Positions 1 through 11,988 are shown, counted from the stretch's first letter. The stretch: DNA of 64,000 bases from Vigna angularis (GCF_016808095.1 NC_068972.1:3658001-3722000); one strand, 5' to 3'. Made by a program: numbers and translations. The notes: generated by a model not told the origin, from the letters alone.

Positions 1-8
1 TTCACTCA

Positions 9-77
9 CTACAAACAACTATCAGCATTTTTCAAGTAAGCTATAATATCTGCAGTATTGTCCCCATCAAGCGGGCC
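9..77 (-). other. Possible terminal exon of the bHLH gene
   Basis: On the minus strand a GCAG acceptor at 78-80 opens a phase-0 reading of 22 residues (GPLDGDNTADIIAYLKNADS, then CL) and a stop at 9-11. This fits the phase of the preceding exon and would close the protein at 227 aa. The residues do not resemble the bHLH C-terminus I expect, so this may be a coincidental open stretch while the true last exon lies beyond position 1. Confidence 0.25.
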
Positions 78-396
78 CTGCAACTCCCACCTTTGCTAGT
101 TATAGATTTTGTTTACTTCTAATAAATCATACTCATGATCGAGGTTTTCAAAACACGCAATTGCATCCACAATATCGGGGTTTTGCAACCACAGTTGTGA
201 CTGTTTCGTACTACGTTTGTCTACGATTTTTCACGACATCAAAGGTTGTGACAAAATTGCCTGTAATCGTGACATCAGTTGCATTATTCAACAGTCTCTC
301 GCAAAGTCAAAGATTGAGACAAAACCATGAATTCAATTAAAAACCTTGCACGATAAAGAAGAATGCGAGAATGATGAAAGATGGGATGGGACTCAC

Positions 397-1439
397 GTGC
401 TGGTGTTGGTGGTGTGACGATGACAAGCTTTGCAAGTAAGGAGAGCACAGGACCTGAACTTGGTCGTGAAGAAACCTTATATATCCCATGGCCTCGTGAA
501 GCACCGATGCTGTATCTGTCTGCACATGCAGTTTCGATCAACACTCAAAATCTCAATTCAGTCAACCCCGTTTTCAATAGACCTTGGCCACATAAAAATT
601 TACAAAATTCCAATTGTAAAAACACTGCATCTCAGTCACCTTGCCGAAGGGAGAAACAAGCTGTTGTAACGCTGCAATTCTTTCCCCAAGCTTCTCCTTC
701 CTCTGATATTCCAAATAACTCGTCAAACCACACGAAACTATGATAATAACAACCCTTTTAAAAACCATACGACATTTTTTTTATTAGAAAACGACAGGCC
801 GTGTATCTGCCATCGAGAAAAGTTATAGTTCGAAGTGAAGATAGAGAAGAAAACGACATGCAAACAATCCACGGTCGATTATTTTCCTCACCTTTGCATG
901 TCCGGTTGAGGTGGGGTTCTCTGCCTTGGTCTTTTTAGTTAGTCTCTGGCCTCCAACACCCACCTTGGTGACTGGTTCTTGTCCCAACCCATTCCGCTTT
1001 TTCTGCAAACTCTTAAACAAAAGACAAAATGAAAAGCCAAAAAAAGAAGGTAGTACGGGAACAACACTACCATGACTGGTTTCCGGTTGACAAGCCAGAA
1101 AACAGAGAGAGCGTGACATACAGTGGACTTGGGTAGGGAAGTGAAGGCGGTGTTGGTGTGGTTGGAGGAGGAAGCAGAAGAGGAGTCACTAGAAGTGATG
1201 ACAGATTTCTGAGGGGTGACGATGGTGGGAGGAATGTGGGGTTGGGTTTGATGGTTTCCAAAGCATAGCATTTTGGGTGGCTTGTGAAAGGAGAAAAGAG
1301 GCGAAGCGGAGAGGGTGTGGTGATCGTAAGAGCAGTGGTGGTGAGGGAGAGGCAATGCAGGTGTTGCATCGAGATCATCTCCGAATAGTAACTGAGAGAA
1401 AGTGGTCCCTGTGAGTTCAAATTCGTCCTTGGGGTCCAT
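397..1439 (-). CDS. bHLH transcription factor, bHLH113-like (3' end uncertain)
   Basis: Probable nuclear DNA-binding or dimerising regulator. Four exons join in phase 0: 1122-1439, 892-1002, 640-702 and 397-519, giving 205 codons. The start is the ATG of MDPKDEFEL. An upstream in-frame stretch exists but has no ATG. The N-terminus has an FSQLLFGDD motif and a PPKMLCFGN motif, as I recall for bHLH113-type proteins. The bHLH begins near residue 144: basic end and helix 1 ([20 protein letters not shown]), loop, and helix 2 ([20 protein letters not shown]), followed by [10 protein letters not shown]. The basic region lacks the canonical His-Glu-Arg triad, as is usual in this subgroup, so typical E-box binding is doubtful. 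A GTGAGT donor follows the last supported exon. The usual C-terminal LRSRGLCLVP-type motif is not found in positions 1-396, so the last exon is either an atypical short one or off the left edge. Confidence 0.85.
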
Positions 1440-4359
1440 GGAAAAAGAATGGGAAAGAAAGGGGCGAAAGAGAAAGAGAAAGAGAATGAAAGGAAGAAAC
1501 AAGTGTCGAGTGAGAAAGAGTGTGGAAGGGACATATGTAAATGTTTATGTCGTGAGAGTAGTAATTGGTGAAAAATGTTTGAAAGAAACAAAAACAGAGG
1601 GATGGGCTGGGTGGGGTGTGGTGTGGAGTGGGAAAGTGGGCTCTTTCCGAGGTCGGCTTCGGTTTTCGGCAACCAATGGTCAAACCCACCTGGCCCGAGA
1701 AAACCGTGTTTGAGCCCTCCAACGCGTTTTTTCCTCTCACCGCTTCCCCTACCCTCAACCTCTTCTTTCTTACCTAACCAATATTACCACTGTTAGTTTA
1801 CTGCTCTACTTTTCAAATTTTGTACCAATTCATTTGTCATCATTTTGCAATAAAATTCCTTCTATGAAAAAAAAATTAAAACTTTTCTAGTTTTTCAATT
1901 TTTTTTCTTGTCACTACACCTAAGAATTATATTTTCATTCTTTTATAAAATATTTTTTACAGTATTTTTATAACAGTGAAGAGTGGTTTCAATTTTTGTT
2001 TTTTTATTACAATTGTTTAATCATGACTAAATAGAGTTTTCCAAATTGGTCAAATAAAACAAATATTTAATTGGTAATCTACTCTTTATATCTAGATATA
2101 TCTAGTTGTATGATTCTTTTGTAATTTTATTTTATTTTTTTACAAAATTGAGTTTTATTTTTTTAAATATAGGAGTAATTTTTTCATTACGTTGTGATAC
2201 ATGGCATCTTTAATTTATAATTTAACGGAAATAGTTACATAAATTTTATTAAAAAACAAATACTTGAGTAAAAAATATAAGTGAATGATTGACCTACGTA
2301 TAAAAAATAAATTATTAATTCAACTTAAGATGCTACTTAATTTTTTTTTTCCTAATTTTGTTATTTGAAAATAAATACATTAAAAAAATGAAGATGTTTT
2401 GACATAAGCCCGTACTCAATTACAAAATCAAAATCTAGTAACCATATTATGAGTTTTTTACTTGCTCTTCCTTAAATCAATTAAGAAAAATCTAATTTTC
2501 ACGCGTTAATATACATTGTGGAGAACTTATAGGGGACATGCATTTTTCTCCTCCAAAAAATTATGTCTCTTAACGTTAAGGATTTTTAAAATTAAGCACG
2601 AAATATATATATATATATAAAAAGAGAGGTTTACAATCAAGTTTTAATAGACAAAAAGTTATCATTCATTAAAAAAAGACATAAACACTCATCTAATTTT
2701 AACTCAGGTTCCTTATTTATCTAATTTGTTTCACTTTCATCTTCATCATCTCTCTCATTCACACACATCAACTAAGTCTCTCAAACAAGCTTCTATTATA
2801 GAATTTGGCTCTAACCTACATGGGTTGGATCCGAAAAAGCTCACAGAGTCAAAAAGGCCCTTTATTAGAAAAGCTCGCAAGATTAAATACTCTCAAATTT
2901 CTATGGGTCAGGCTAGTCTATAGACTTTCTTTTTACTACCCATAATATAAGTGTTGGTGATGTTAATGAAAAACAGATTTAAGGAAATGACGAGAAAGAA
3001 TGTTGGAATAAGAGAGATAAAAAATAAAGAGTTAAGAGGAATGAAGAATGAAGAATGAGAAATGAAAAAAATAAAAAATAAAGAGTTGAGAGGGATGAGA
3101 GAAGTGAGTAAAGATTTGGAGAGTTTTTTTTTTTTTAATTTTAAAAATAAAATTATTCAAATATTCTTCACTTTAAAACTTAAAATATATGATATATAAG
3201 AATATTTTTATTAATATATATATATATATATATATTATTAATATGGCTTATTTAATCTTTGTTCATTATTATTTCTTATATTTTAACATGCATTTATTGT
3301 CTTTAGTATATTTTACTTATTATTATTTGCTATTTAATAAGTGTATCACTGCATTATTTTGAATATTTGTCAAGTTATCTTTCAACTTTATGTAGTCCTG
3401 ATCGAAAAATTAAAGTAATATATTGGCATGATAATACATAAAATTATACACCAATAAATAAAAAATTGAAAAAAGAATTAATGCTCATCAGATGAAATTT
3501 TACATAAAATGACCTCTTCAAATAAAAATAATTACTAATATTTGAATAAAAATTATTGAGTTTTTACAAATATAAAATTATAATTAGACAATAATATATT
3601 AGAAGCTGACTTATAAAGAAAAGAAAAATGTTAATAGTTGTAGGAGTTGTGCATCATGAAAACAGATGACATGATATTTGAAATTATTTTTATATATAAA
3701 AATAAAAACTAATAAGACGATCTGAGTGTATTGCATTTTATTAATTTGTTAATACTTTTTTTTAAAATGACCATCTCTTAAAATAAAAGATATATAACTG
3801 ATAATGTATGGTATAGAAAGAGTGGGATGATCATTAATAATTTTTAAAAAGGAAGGAAAATAATTATAATTTGTTTATATATTGAGATTTTTTTTAATTA
3901 CTAAAATACTTGCAATAAGTATTGGATGATTGTAGAAAAGACAAGAAATAGTTTGATTTATATACCTGTTTGTGTGATTCATAAAGCTCGTTGGAAACTT
4001 CACTGGGCCACACGTGGCCCATAAGCTAACCATAACCATGACAAAACCTGAGTCTACGTATGCAGTTATCACATGGACATGAGAAGAAATTGGAGTGAAT
4101 TCTACAGCCATAGAAGTAGCAGAACATGAAGACAGAGAAAATGAAAGAAAAGTGGCGCCATCAATGAATCCAACCTAAAACCTCAAATACGACACAAAGC
4201 TTCCATTACAACCACCAATTCCTCATCCCTGCGTGGCTTAAACTGCTTCCAAGTTGGCAACCCCGTTATCGTTCGTTCGCTCCTTAAAACCCCGTTCTCT
4301 CTTCCACATAACCTACCCTAATTTTTTCCTACACACTTCACAGCCCACTAGCAAACACA
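1440..4359. other. Intergenic, divergent upstream regions
   Basis: This spacer lies between two divergently transcribed genes and serves as upstream region for both. 1440-1800 is relatively GC-rich and is probably the bHLH 5'UTR and promoter. 1800-4100 is AT-rich, with a short (TA)n at 2602-2619, another at 3213-3236, and a decayed repeat at 2975-3200 described separately. 4100-4359 returns to mixed composition and is probably the promoter and 5'UTR of the 4360 gene. The short open frame at 2726-2923 has no recognisable features and I do not call it a gene. Confidence 0.7.
2975..3200 (+). repeat. Decayed dispersed repeat related to the TIR element at 44.8 kb
   Basis: Shares an ordered series of words with 44815-44965: AATGTTGG, then TAAGAGA, GAGTTAAGAGGAATGA (GGGTTGAGAGGAATGA in the other copy), GTGAGTAA, TTGGAG, ATTCAAATA, ACTTTAAAACTTA and ATATATGA followed by GGATATTTTT-like sequence. 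The purine-rich block is itself partly doubled here (GAGTTAAGAGGAATGA and GAGTTGAGAGGGATGA). No partner arm in inverse orientation is obvious, so this looks like a single degraded arm. Confidence 0.55.
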
Positions 4360-5934
4360 ATGGATATTTGGTCATGGATATGTGAGCTCCCCAACTCGCT
4401 GGAGTGGACCGAGTCTGACTCGCCACTCATGTTCGAACTGGCGAGTGAGGAGAAGGACAATTCAGTTCGTTCCATCCACCTGAAAGCTGATAGAACCTCC
4501 GGGTCTGACTCGGAAGCGGTGGTTACCTTCACCGTATGCTTGCAAGGCTTTCACCCACACAACGCCCACAAGCCTCTGTGGGTCTCCGAAAAATGCCACC
4601 TTTCATCACAAAACCCCTTCCTCCCTCTCCTGCTCCAACTGCTCCAAGAAATCATATCCAGCTCTCCCACGGCACACGATAGCACCTGCCCCCGCTCCCA
4701 GCTGCAGAAACTCAAGCCCGACCCCATCGCATGGATCATGGACTCTCACACACCCGAGTCCCTCTCCACCTTCTTCAACCTCGTCTTCACCATGCGCCTC
4801 TTCTGGCTCTGCGCGTTCCAAGCACCCCCCGAAGCCGGCTCCCTCTACTTCCACTCCCTCCTCACTCCCACCCTCGAAACGTCGTCCAAACTCGCCTCCG
4901 TCCTCCGCACCTTCTTCATCACCGTCGGAGTCGACACAGAACTTTGCTTCATGCGCACCCTCGGTTACATCATAACAAAACTGCACATGATAAAAGAACT
5001 GAGCGTAGGGTTAGGTTTAAAAACGCTTTTGCCTTCTCCCAGATTCTCTTACGCGACGGAGGCTCACGGTCTTTGGATTCTGAAGGGATACTCCCCGGTG
5101 ATGAATATGAAACTGGTGCGAAGCAACGCTCAAAAAAGTCAATTCTGCGGCATCGACGCTAAGGAGTCCATTCTCCGTTACGCTCTGGCGCACCACCAAC
5201 TCGAGGCACACGTACAGATAGAGTACACCGTTGGATTCTGCGACGGGTACATCCAGGTTCGTGCACGCTTGGATAACATACGCCTCCAGGTGGCGAGGCT
5301 AGGTTTCAACCAAAACGACGAAGTGGATTTCCTCGAGGAGAAACACTTTCCGTCCCGTGTTCGGGTGTGGGTTGGCCCGGAGATAGGAGCGACTTATTGT
5401 GGCGGGCTGAGCTTGGGCCGGTCGACGGAGAACAAAGAGAGCGAAGTGGAACTCCAAAAGGTAGTGAAGGGTAATTTGGAGAAGTCCGAGGGTTCTAACG
5501 TGACAGCATCGGCGAGGTCGTCGAGGAAGACACGAAGTAGGAGTTGGAGAATGGACCAAGATGCGGAAGGCAACGCAGCCATATTCGACGTGGTTTTGCA
5601 TGATAATGGTGGTACGGGCCTGGAAGTGGGGTCGTTGAAGGGTACAAGTGAAACGGGTGATGAGCGTGTTCATGGACTGAAAGGGCGATATGTGAGGGGA
5701 AACAGAGCGTTTACTAAAAGCGGATCGGTGATTATTGCAGGAGATGAATATGGAGAGGAAGTGGGCTGGAGACTGAGCAAAGAGATGGAAGGGAGTGTCT
5801 TGAAGTGGAGAATTGGTGGAGAGTTTTGGCTTAGCTATTTGCCCAACCAAACCAAGGGTTCTTATTACGAAACTAGGTATATTGAGTGGTGTGATGAAGT
5901 TGACTTGCCTCTTATTCATGCCAAAACATCCTAG
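4360..5934 (+). CDS. Conserved plant protein of unknown function, 524 aa
   Basis: An intronless open frame from the ATG of MDIWSWICELPNSLEW to TAG. Codon use is GC-rich against an AT-rich background, which supports a real gene. From memory it resembles a plant-only family including Arabidopsis At1g70160 and At4g27020, whose annotated names (MYND finger, inositol phosphatase) are not supported by any motif I see here. There is no zinc-finger Cys pattern, no clear signal peptide and no obvious catalytic motif. A hydrophobic Phe/Leu-rich stretch lies at about residues 132-150. A charged Ser/Arg-rich linker (SSRKTRSRSW) lies near residue 390. The C-terminal quarter ends in Trp- and Tyr-containing segments (WRIGGEFWLSYLPNQ, YYETRYIEWCDEVDLP). 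Function is unknown; the family match needs a search. Confidence 0.85.
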   Translation: MDIWSWICELPNSLEWTESDSPLMFELASEEKDNSVRSIHLKADRTSGSDSEAVVTFTVCLQGFHPHNAHKPLWVSEKCHLSSQNPFLPLLLQLLQEIISSSPTAHDSTCPRSQLQKLKPDPIAWIMDSHTPESLSTFFNLVFTMRLFWLCAFQAPPEAGSLYFHSLLTPTLETSSKLASVLRTFFITVGVDTELCFMRTLGYIITKLHMIKELSVGLGLKTLLPSPRFSYATEAHGLWILKGYSPVMNMKLVRSNAQKSQFCGIDAKESILRYALAHHQLEAHVQIEYTVGFCDGYIQVRARLDNIRLQVARLGFNQNDEVDFLEEKHFPSRVRVWVGPEIGATYCGGLSLGRSTENKESEVELQKVVKGNLEKSEGSNVTASARSSRKTRSRSWRMDQDAEGNAAIFDVVLHDNGGTGLEVGSLKGTSETGDERVHGLKGRYVRGNRAFTKSGSVIIAGDEYGEEVGWRLSKEMEGSVLKWRIGGEFWLSYLPNQTKGSYYETRYIEWCDEVDLPLIHAKTS

Positions 5935-5995
5935 GCAACCATTTATGACTAGTTTAACTTCTCAGCAGGACGAGTTTATGTCGTAATGTATGTAC

Positions 5996-6001
5996 AATAA
6001 A
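5996..6001 (+). terminator. Poly(A) signal AATAAA
   Basis: A canonical AATAAA lies about 60 bases after the stop codon of the 524-aa gene, at a sensible distance for 3' end formation. Confidence 0.5.
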
Positions 6002-6950
6002 CTTGAAGCTGTGTCTGTTATGGTTATATTTCTGCAATACCCAGTAGCCATTAGAGCACTATAGTTAAACAAACGTTTTATGTGCCATTTCTATAGTTCC
6101 ATAGCCATTAAAGCACTGCATGTACATATAAGGTCGTATTCATGTCAAGTAGTTGTAAGACTCATTTCCAAGTCTTTTTAATTTAATTTTTATGAAGTTT
6201 TTGTTTCTTTTTTGTGATTAAGGCTATTATTTGAGATTTAAATCCTTAAATTTTATCCTATATCAATATATTTCAATAAAATATTTTATCAAATTTAGAT
6301 GTTAAGTTTACTATGCTTCTATCACTCTAAGTGTACAAATGCAAGATATTAGAGATAACAAATAAGCATGTATGTTCTCAAGAGTATTATCTAAATTTTT
6401 TTCAATTTGTGGTATTAACCGTGTATAAATATTAGTATTGGATATATCATCATTGTCTTCATACTCAATTCAATACTCATCTTATTCTTTTATTTGTCTT
6501 TTAAAGCATTAAAACACCTTTAATTTATTAGGAAATTTAATAAATTTATATTAGCTTTTTCCTTAGTTTTGTAACTTACTTATAACACGTGATTTTTTTG
6601 GGGTGATATTATTCAATTATTATTTGATATTTTGATATTTATATAATTATAATTTATTTTTTATATCTAATTAAAAAAATGTGTATAATTTTACATTAAA
6701 TACTTAATAATATCATGTTTTGTTTAATGTATTTTTTTATTCTTTTTAAGTAGTTAATTAATATTTAAAATAATACATGAGTGACACAACATGCACAGAA
6801 ATCAGAATATGAGAATGATTTTATACCTGTGAAAATGGAGATTGAATAGTCAAATCTAACCCAATGTTATCATGCTATATATCAAGAGCCATCTTATTTA
6901 AAATAGTATTAGAATATGATATATTTTTTCATATTATTATATATATATAT

Positions 6951-6954
6951 ATTA

Positions 6955-6990
<36 letters not shown>

Positions 6991-6994
6991 TAAT
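6951..6994. repeat. Perfect 44-bp palindrome with (TA)n core
   Basis: The sequence begins ATTACTTA, continues as alternating TA, and ends TAAGTAAT. It is its own reverse complement over the whole span, so it can extrude as a cruciform or form a hairpin. Confidence 0.8.
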
Positions 6995-8436
6995 ACATGA
7001 TTTAAAAATTAATGTTCTTACTTTTCAATATTTGTTTTACTTTTATTTTTAGAAATCCATCTCTTAAAGGCTGCTGTGTGAAGATGAGAAATAGAGAAAA
7101 CTAGAGATCAGGGAAAGAAAAAAAGAAGAGAGAAAGAAAAAAAGAGAGGGGTGAGTTAGGGGGCTTACAGATTTTCTTGTCTGTCACTTTTAAATATCTC
7201 TTATAAATTTACACCTACATTAAATTTGAATATATTTTCTTAAATATCAATATGATATTATAACTTGGTTTTTATTAGTTTTTAATCTATATACTTGCAT
7301 ACGAGATCTTTATGTTTAATTATTAATTTTTAAAACTATTTATTTTAGAATTTACGAGGGGATAGTTTTTAATTCTCCTCATCCAAATTTGAAAGAAATA
7401 AAAGATACAACATATTTTAGTCTATATTATTAGGGATTTTTGTTTTTAGCCACATAAAGTTTGTGCAGGTAATATGGATCAAATAAGTATTTAAACAGTT
7501 ATAAATTTGTCAAAAAACACCAATACAACTAAATGAGTATATGTGTATTACATATTTTTTATATCTTTTTAATTATTCTTAACTATTAATTTGTATATTA
7601 GTCAATAATTCACTTGGCTATTATCTTGATCAGATTTTTAAAAAACCACTACAATCGCTGTTTATTAGAATAAAAAATTTTATACCAAGCGTAATGTCAT
7701 ATATTACAGTCATAGTACGACTATACACAATAATTGCTTAACTAATTTTCTTTATACGATTATATATTTTAATTTTGTAATACAACTATAAAATAATTAT
7801 TGTCGATGTATTATTTTTAGATGTTAAAAAGTATTAACATTTGATGTTTAAATTAAGGGTTAGTGGTTTTTAATAATTACTGTAGGATTTTTTATTTTTT
7901 ATTTTTATATGGGTGATGAAGTCCACTTGAGGTATGCTGTGATCGTTGTTAGTTGACCTGATTTTATATACCACGAAATTGAATACAGCATTTAATCAAT
8001 TTTAAGAATTATAACATTATACTTAAAAATTATTAGTTGGTCAATATAATATGATTATGTTTAAATGTTTTTTTAACTATGTTAGATATATTTTTGTTCT
8101 CATATTTACATTGATTTATTTACTTATATTTAAATAAATCATAAACAATGTATATGTGTATGACAACGAACTAAAATCAAAGATTAAAATAATTGAATGC
8201 ATAAATATAGAAATACAGATATATTCTACCATGTTCAAATACAAAGGATTAGTAAAGTACCCTTGTCCATTATTAAATGTTCCATGATTTTGTGTATCCA
8301 TTACCCATAATTAGACCTACCACGAGTTAAGACCTTCATTATGATTGATCATTAGTAATTATAATTTCCATTATTACATTGGTGCTACCGGGTTCTATTC
8401 CTCGAGACAGTACTTTAATAATATATAAAAAAAAAT

Positions 8437-8438
<2 letters not shown>

Positions 8439-8500
<62 letters not shown>
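8439..8500. repeat. (TA)n microsatellite, about 31 units
   Basis: An uninterrupted AT/TA dinucleotide tract. Ile-Tyr alternating open frames across it on both strands are artefacts of the repeat. Confidence 0.95.
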
Positions 8501-8504
<4 letters not shown>

Positions 8505-9596
8505 AAAGCTTTCCATAATACATGTCCCAAACCTAAACTTAATACCACTTTTTCATCTTTGCCTATTAGAAATTATTCTTATATTTTATATACTTTTACA
8601 ATTATGAAAATAGATAGAAAAGAGTGAAATTTTTTCCCTCTGTTTGTTGTATTACTTTACAATTGTGAGAATAATAATTTTTTAATTTGATTTAGTCTAT
8701 TGAAGTATTTTTCTAATCTTTTATTTAAAATGACTGTAATTATCGAAACGATTTAAAAGATGAAACCATAATAAATTTTAGATTCTTAATATTTTTATTT
8801 TTGTTGTTTTAAAAATTAAAAAAAAATGCATATTGTTGAAAATAAATTTAATAAACATATCAATTTAAAAAAAATTCAATACTTAGGAAGAGAGAAATTT
8901 CATTTATGGTAGTTATATAACAAGTTTATTTGTTAATTGGCTTAAAAAAAATACTATTTATTGTAATTTAACTAAACATGTTTGTATTTTTATAGAAAGT
9001 AAAAGTGAATATATTGACAATTTCTTTAAAGGTACATATTTTTATTTATGTTGACTTTATAGAAAGTAACGAAGGATTTTTTATATTACTTATTTTTAAT
9101 ATTAGACTTTAGTTTCTGCAACCAAAACATATCAAAACTAAGTAGAAAAAGGAGTATTTGACTTTGATTTTTAATCAAATCATAAACTTCAACATTATGT
9201 TAACCTCGTTAAAACCAAAACCAAAAATAATAAAAGAATTATAACAAAAAAAAGAATAGGCTTTTATTTTGAAAAATAACTAAAACTTATTTGACTATAT
9301 GGTTTGTTTTTTTGGACAACTAAAGCATATTGTGGTATTTTAAAAAAACATTTTATTGAGTGACTCTCACTGTATTAAACAATCTAAAAAAATAAACAAA
9401 AATTTAATACTCTCAAATGAATAAAAAACAAACAACATAGGTAAAAATTGAGAACTAATATTAGAATATAAATTTTCATGTATTTTATGATACATATAAA
9501 AAAAGAAATAAATAAAATATATTAACATATAATTTTTAGGGTTCAGATGAAGGGAATTCAAATTTGAAAACATAGTCTTAAACTAAAACTGAAAAA

Positions 9597-9715
9597 GGAA
9601 CCTGTGAATGTGAAAGCAAACAAGAGAAAATGAAGGAACTTATGCGTGCAGAAACAAGCCAAAGAGAGAATGAAAGAACCTGCGAACGTGGAAGCAAACA
9701 ACATAAAGAAATCAA
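9597..9715. repeat. 39-bp minisatellite, three imperfect copies
   Basis: Three units start GGAACCTGTGAATGTGAAAG, GGAACTTATGCGTGCAGAAA and AGAACCTGCGAACGTGGAAG, each continuing CAAACAA- or CAAGCCA-type sequence and ending in GA-rich bases. Spacings are 38 and 40 bases. Because the period is near 39, the minus-strand open frame through it shows a 13-residue period (FAFTFTGSFF, FASTFAGSFI), which is a by-product of the DNA repeat. Confidence 0.75.
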
Positions 9716-11988
9716 TAAGAGAAATTGAGAAAGAAAAGAAAAAAACTGGAAACAACGGGTTTGAGACAGATAAGTATTTTTTCTAAAATTTTAACCATAA
9801 ACAGAAAAATAAGCTTTGATTCTTCGTAAAATTGAAGCTTATAAATGTTCAAATATTTTAAAATTTTCACCAGTGACATATTTGAAATAATTTGCACAAT
9901 TATAAAATTCAGAACTTTAAAATTTTAGAACCAAAGCATATAGTTGTATAAATAATTTAAAAAATTGTCATCAAATTTTATAAATTTTTGTTTTATTTGA
10001 AATCAATAGTCTGTTAAATATTTTGAATACATTTTATGCACTAATACATTTATGCTTTAGAATACACTTAAAAAGGGGTTTTTATAGTCTTTGGTTGAAT
10101 ATTAACCCTACTTTATGTTGTTAGGATTTCTTAAATCAATAAATGGTTTCTGAGAATTCTAAAAAATAGATGAAATAGATTCTTATAATTTAATAAACAT
10201 AAAGTTTTTCATGTTACTCACGACAAAAATCACTATATTGATGAGTTGAATAATTTATTTTTTATTCAGATATAAATGGTTTAATATTTTATTTCATTAT
10301 TTATTCAGAGTTTTTAATAATAAATATAGTTTATTATATTTAATCAAATATAGTTTTTTATTCCAAATTTATTGTGATCTTCCATATTTTATATATTTTT
10401 TATTTTAATAAATTTTCATTGAAAACAAATTATTGCTAGATATTAAGTTCATCATTATGTTTACATGAAATTATTTAAAAAGAAAAGAAAGAAATTATGT
10501 ATTGAAATAAATGATATAACTGACAAAAAATACTAGGTTTTAAAAATATTATACAAATAATACTGGTTTTATGAAATGAGTTGACAATTCACAATATAAT
10601 GCATCTTCTTTTCAATTTTCCCAGATACGAGTTAGTTGAGTATTGACTTACTGCAAATGCAAAACTGTTTGGTAGTAGGTGTACACGTCTACATGTTCCT
10701 TTTAAAAATTATAATAAAGCAAACATTCATAAAGAGAAAAACTACCTTGTCAATTCACATATGTAATTTAGTCCGCAAGTAATAAAAAAATTATTTTGTC
10801 AATCCATTATCTTTTTAATCGATTATATGAAATAAATTCTATACGAAGGGAGAAACATTTTTAAAACAATTAATTTAATTTAAAAATTCATAATTTTATA
10901 TTGCATCTCAAAGAATAGGAAAAAACTTAACATTATTTTATAGAACATTTGATGGAGTTTCTCTCAAAAAAGACATCGAGAGTGAATATTGGATAGCTGT
11001 CATGGCTCTCCCACACCTTTCACAACTCCCATCACATGCAAATCATAATATATCCCATTTTTTACCCAACAAAGAAACAAACACCATTTTTCGAGGTTGA
11101 TGTCATATTATCTATTACTATATCAAACTATTATACACTTTAGTCCCACTGTTGGATTCTAAAACGTGGGAATTTTTTTAAATCACCCATTATTAAATTT
11201 ACAATTCTGAATTTTATTTTCTATGGTATTTTTTACTGTTAAATTTATTTTTATCGTTTTTATACGACTTGTTAGATATTTTAGCACTTGAATTTTTTTT
11301 ATATAAATTATTAGTTAATTAAATAAGACATTTTTAATAACATATAAGTTAGTAAGATTTGTTAAGTTGAGTAGTAGTTGTTGTGGGGGGTGGGTTCCCA
11401 GAAAAATACGCAGTCAGTGTGGACCAGCAAACGCGTGTCTAATTTAAAGCAGTCGCTGTTACTTCTGTTCACTTACAGCTAATTTTGATTAGTTGCTTTA
11501 TCATTTCATATCATATTATTAATTCATGTAATATAAATTATTTGAAACAAAACAATTAAAGAAAATAAATTCGATTTTAAATATAAAAAAGTATATTCAA
11601 AAGGGAATACAATATTGTATATTTTTTTTTATTGCGAATAATCTTTTAAACCAAATATATCATTGAAACAAGTGATGGATTTTTTTTCTCCTTTATATCT
11701 ATACTTTAATATCATGAAATGCTTTTTATTTTAATTAAATGATAAGAAATCAGACAAAAATCCCTTTGAGTTATTTATCTACACGAATTTTTTTCATATT
11801 TATTTTCCAAATTTTATCTTTAAATAAAAGTTTTTTTTAAAATTAAAGTAATTATTTTATCCTTTAAATGATTTTTTTTAAATTTCACTATTTTTATTTG
11901 GTTTTTTAAACTTAACTGTTTTTTGAAAATATTATAAAAAAATTATTTATAATAAACTTATAAAAAAATAATATTTAATTTTATAGTT

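Noticed and set aside
9..77. Resemblance of ADIIAYLKNAD to the C-terminus of cytochrome c
   Set aside because: No other cytochrome c part (no CxxCH, no other exon) is present nearby; the match is about ten residues and probably chance.
1440..1502. N-terminal extension of the bHLH protein resembling a signal peptide
   Set aside because: The extension has no ATG (it opens at TTG); the protein starts at MDPKDEF.
2726..2923. 65-aa plus-strand open frame
   Set aside because: No recognised motif, begins in low-complexity His/Ser, lies in AT-rich repeat-bearing DNA.
4606..4986. Minus-strand frame rich in Glu/Gly and a plus-strand frame at 4731-5162 inside the 524-aa gene
   Set aside because: Compositional shadows of a GC-rich coding sequence.
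8339..8627. Open frames rich in alternating Ile-Tyr on both strands, also at 30738-31009 and 44049-44253
   Set aside because: They are direct translations of (TA)n microsatellites and have no independent coding evidence.
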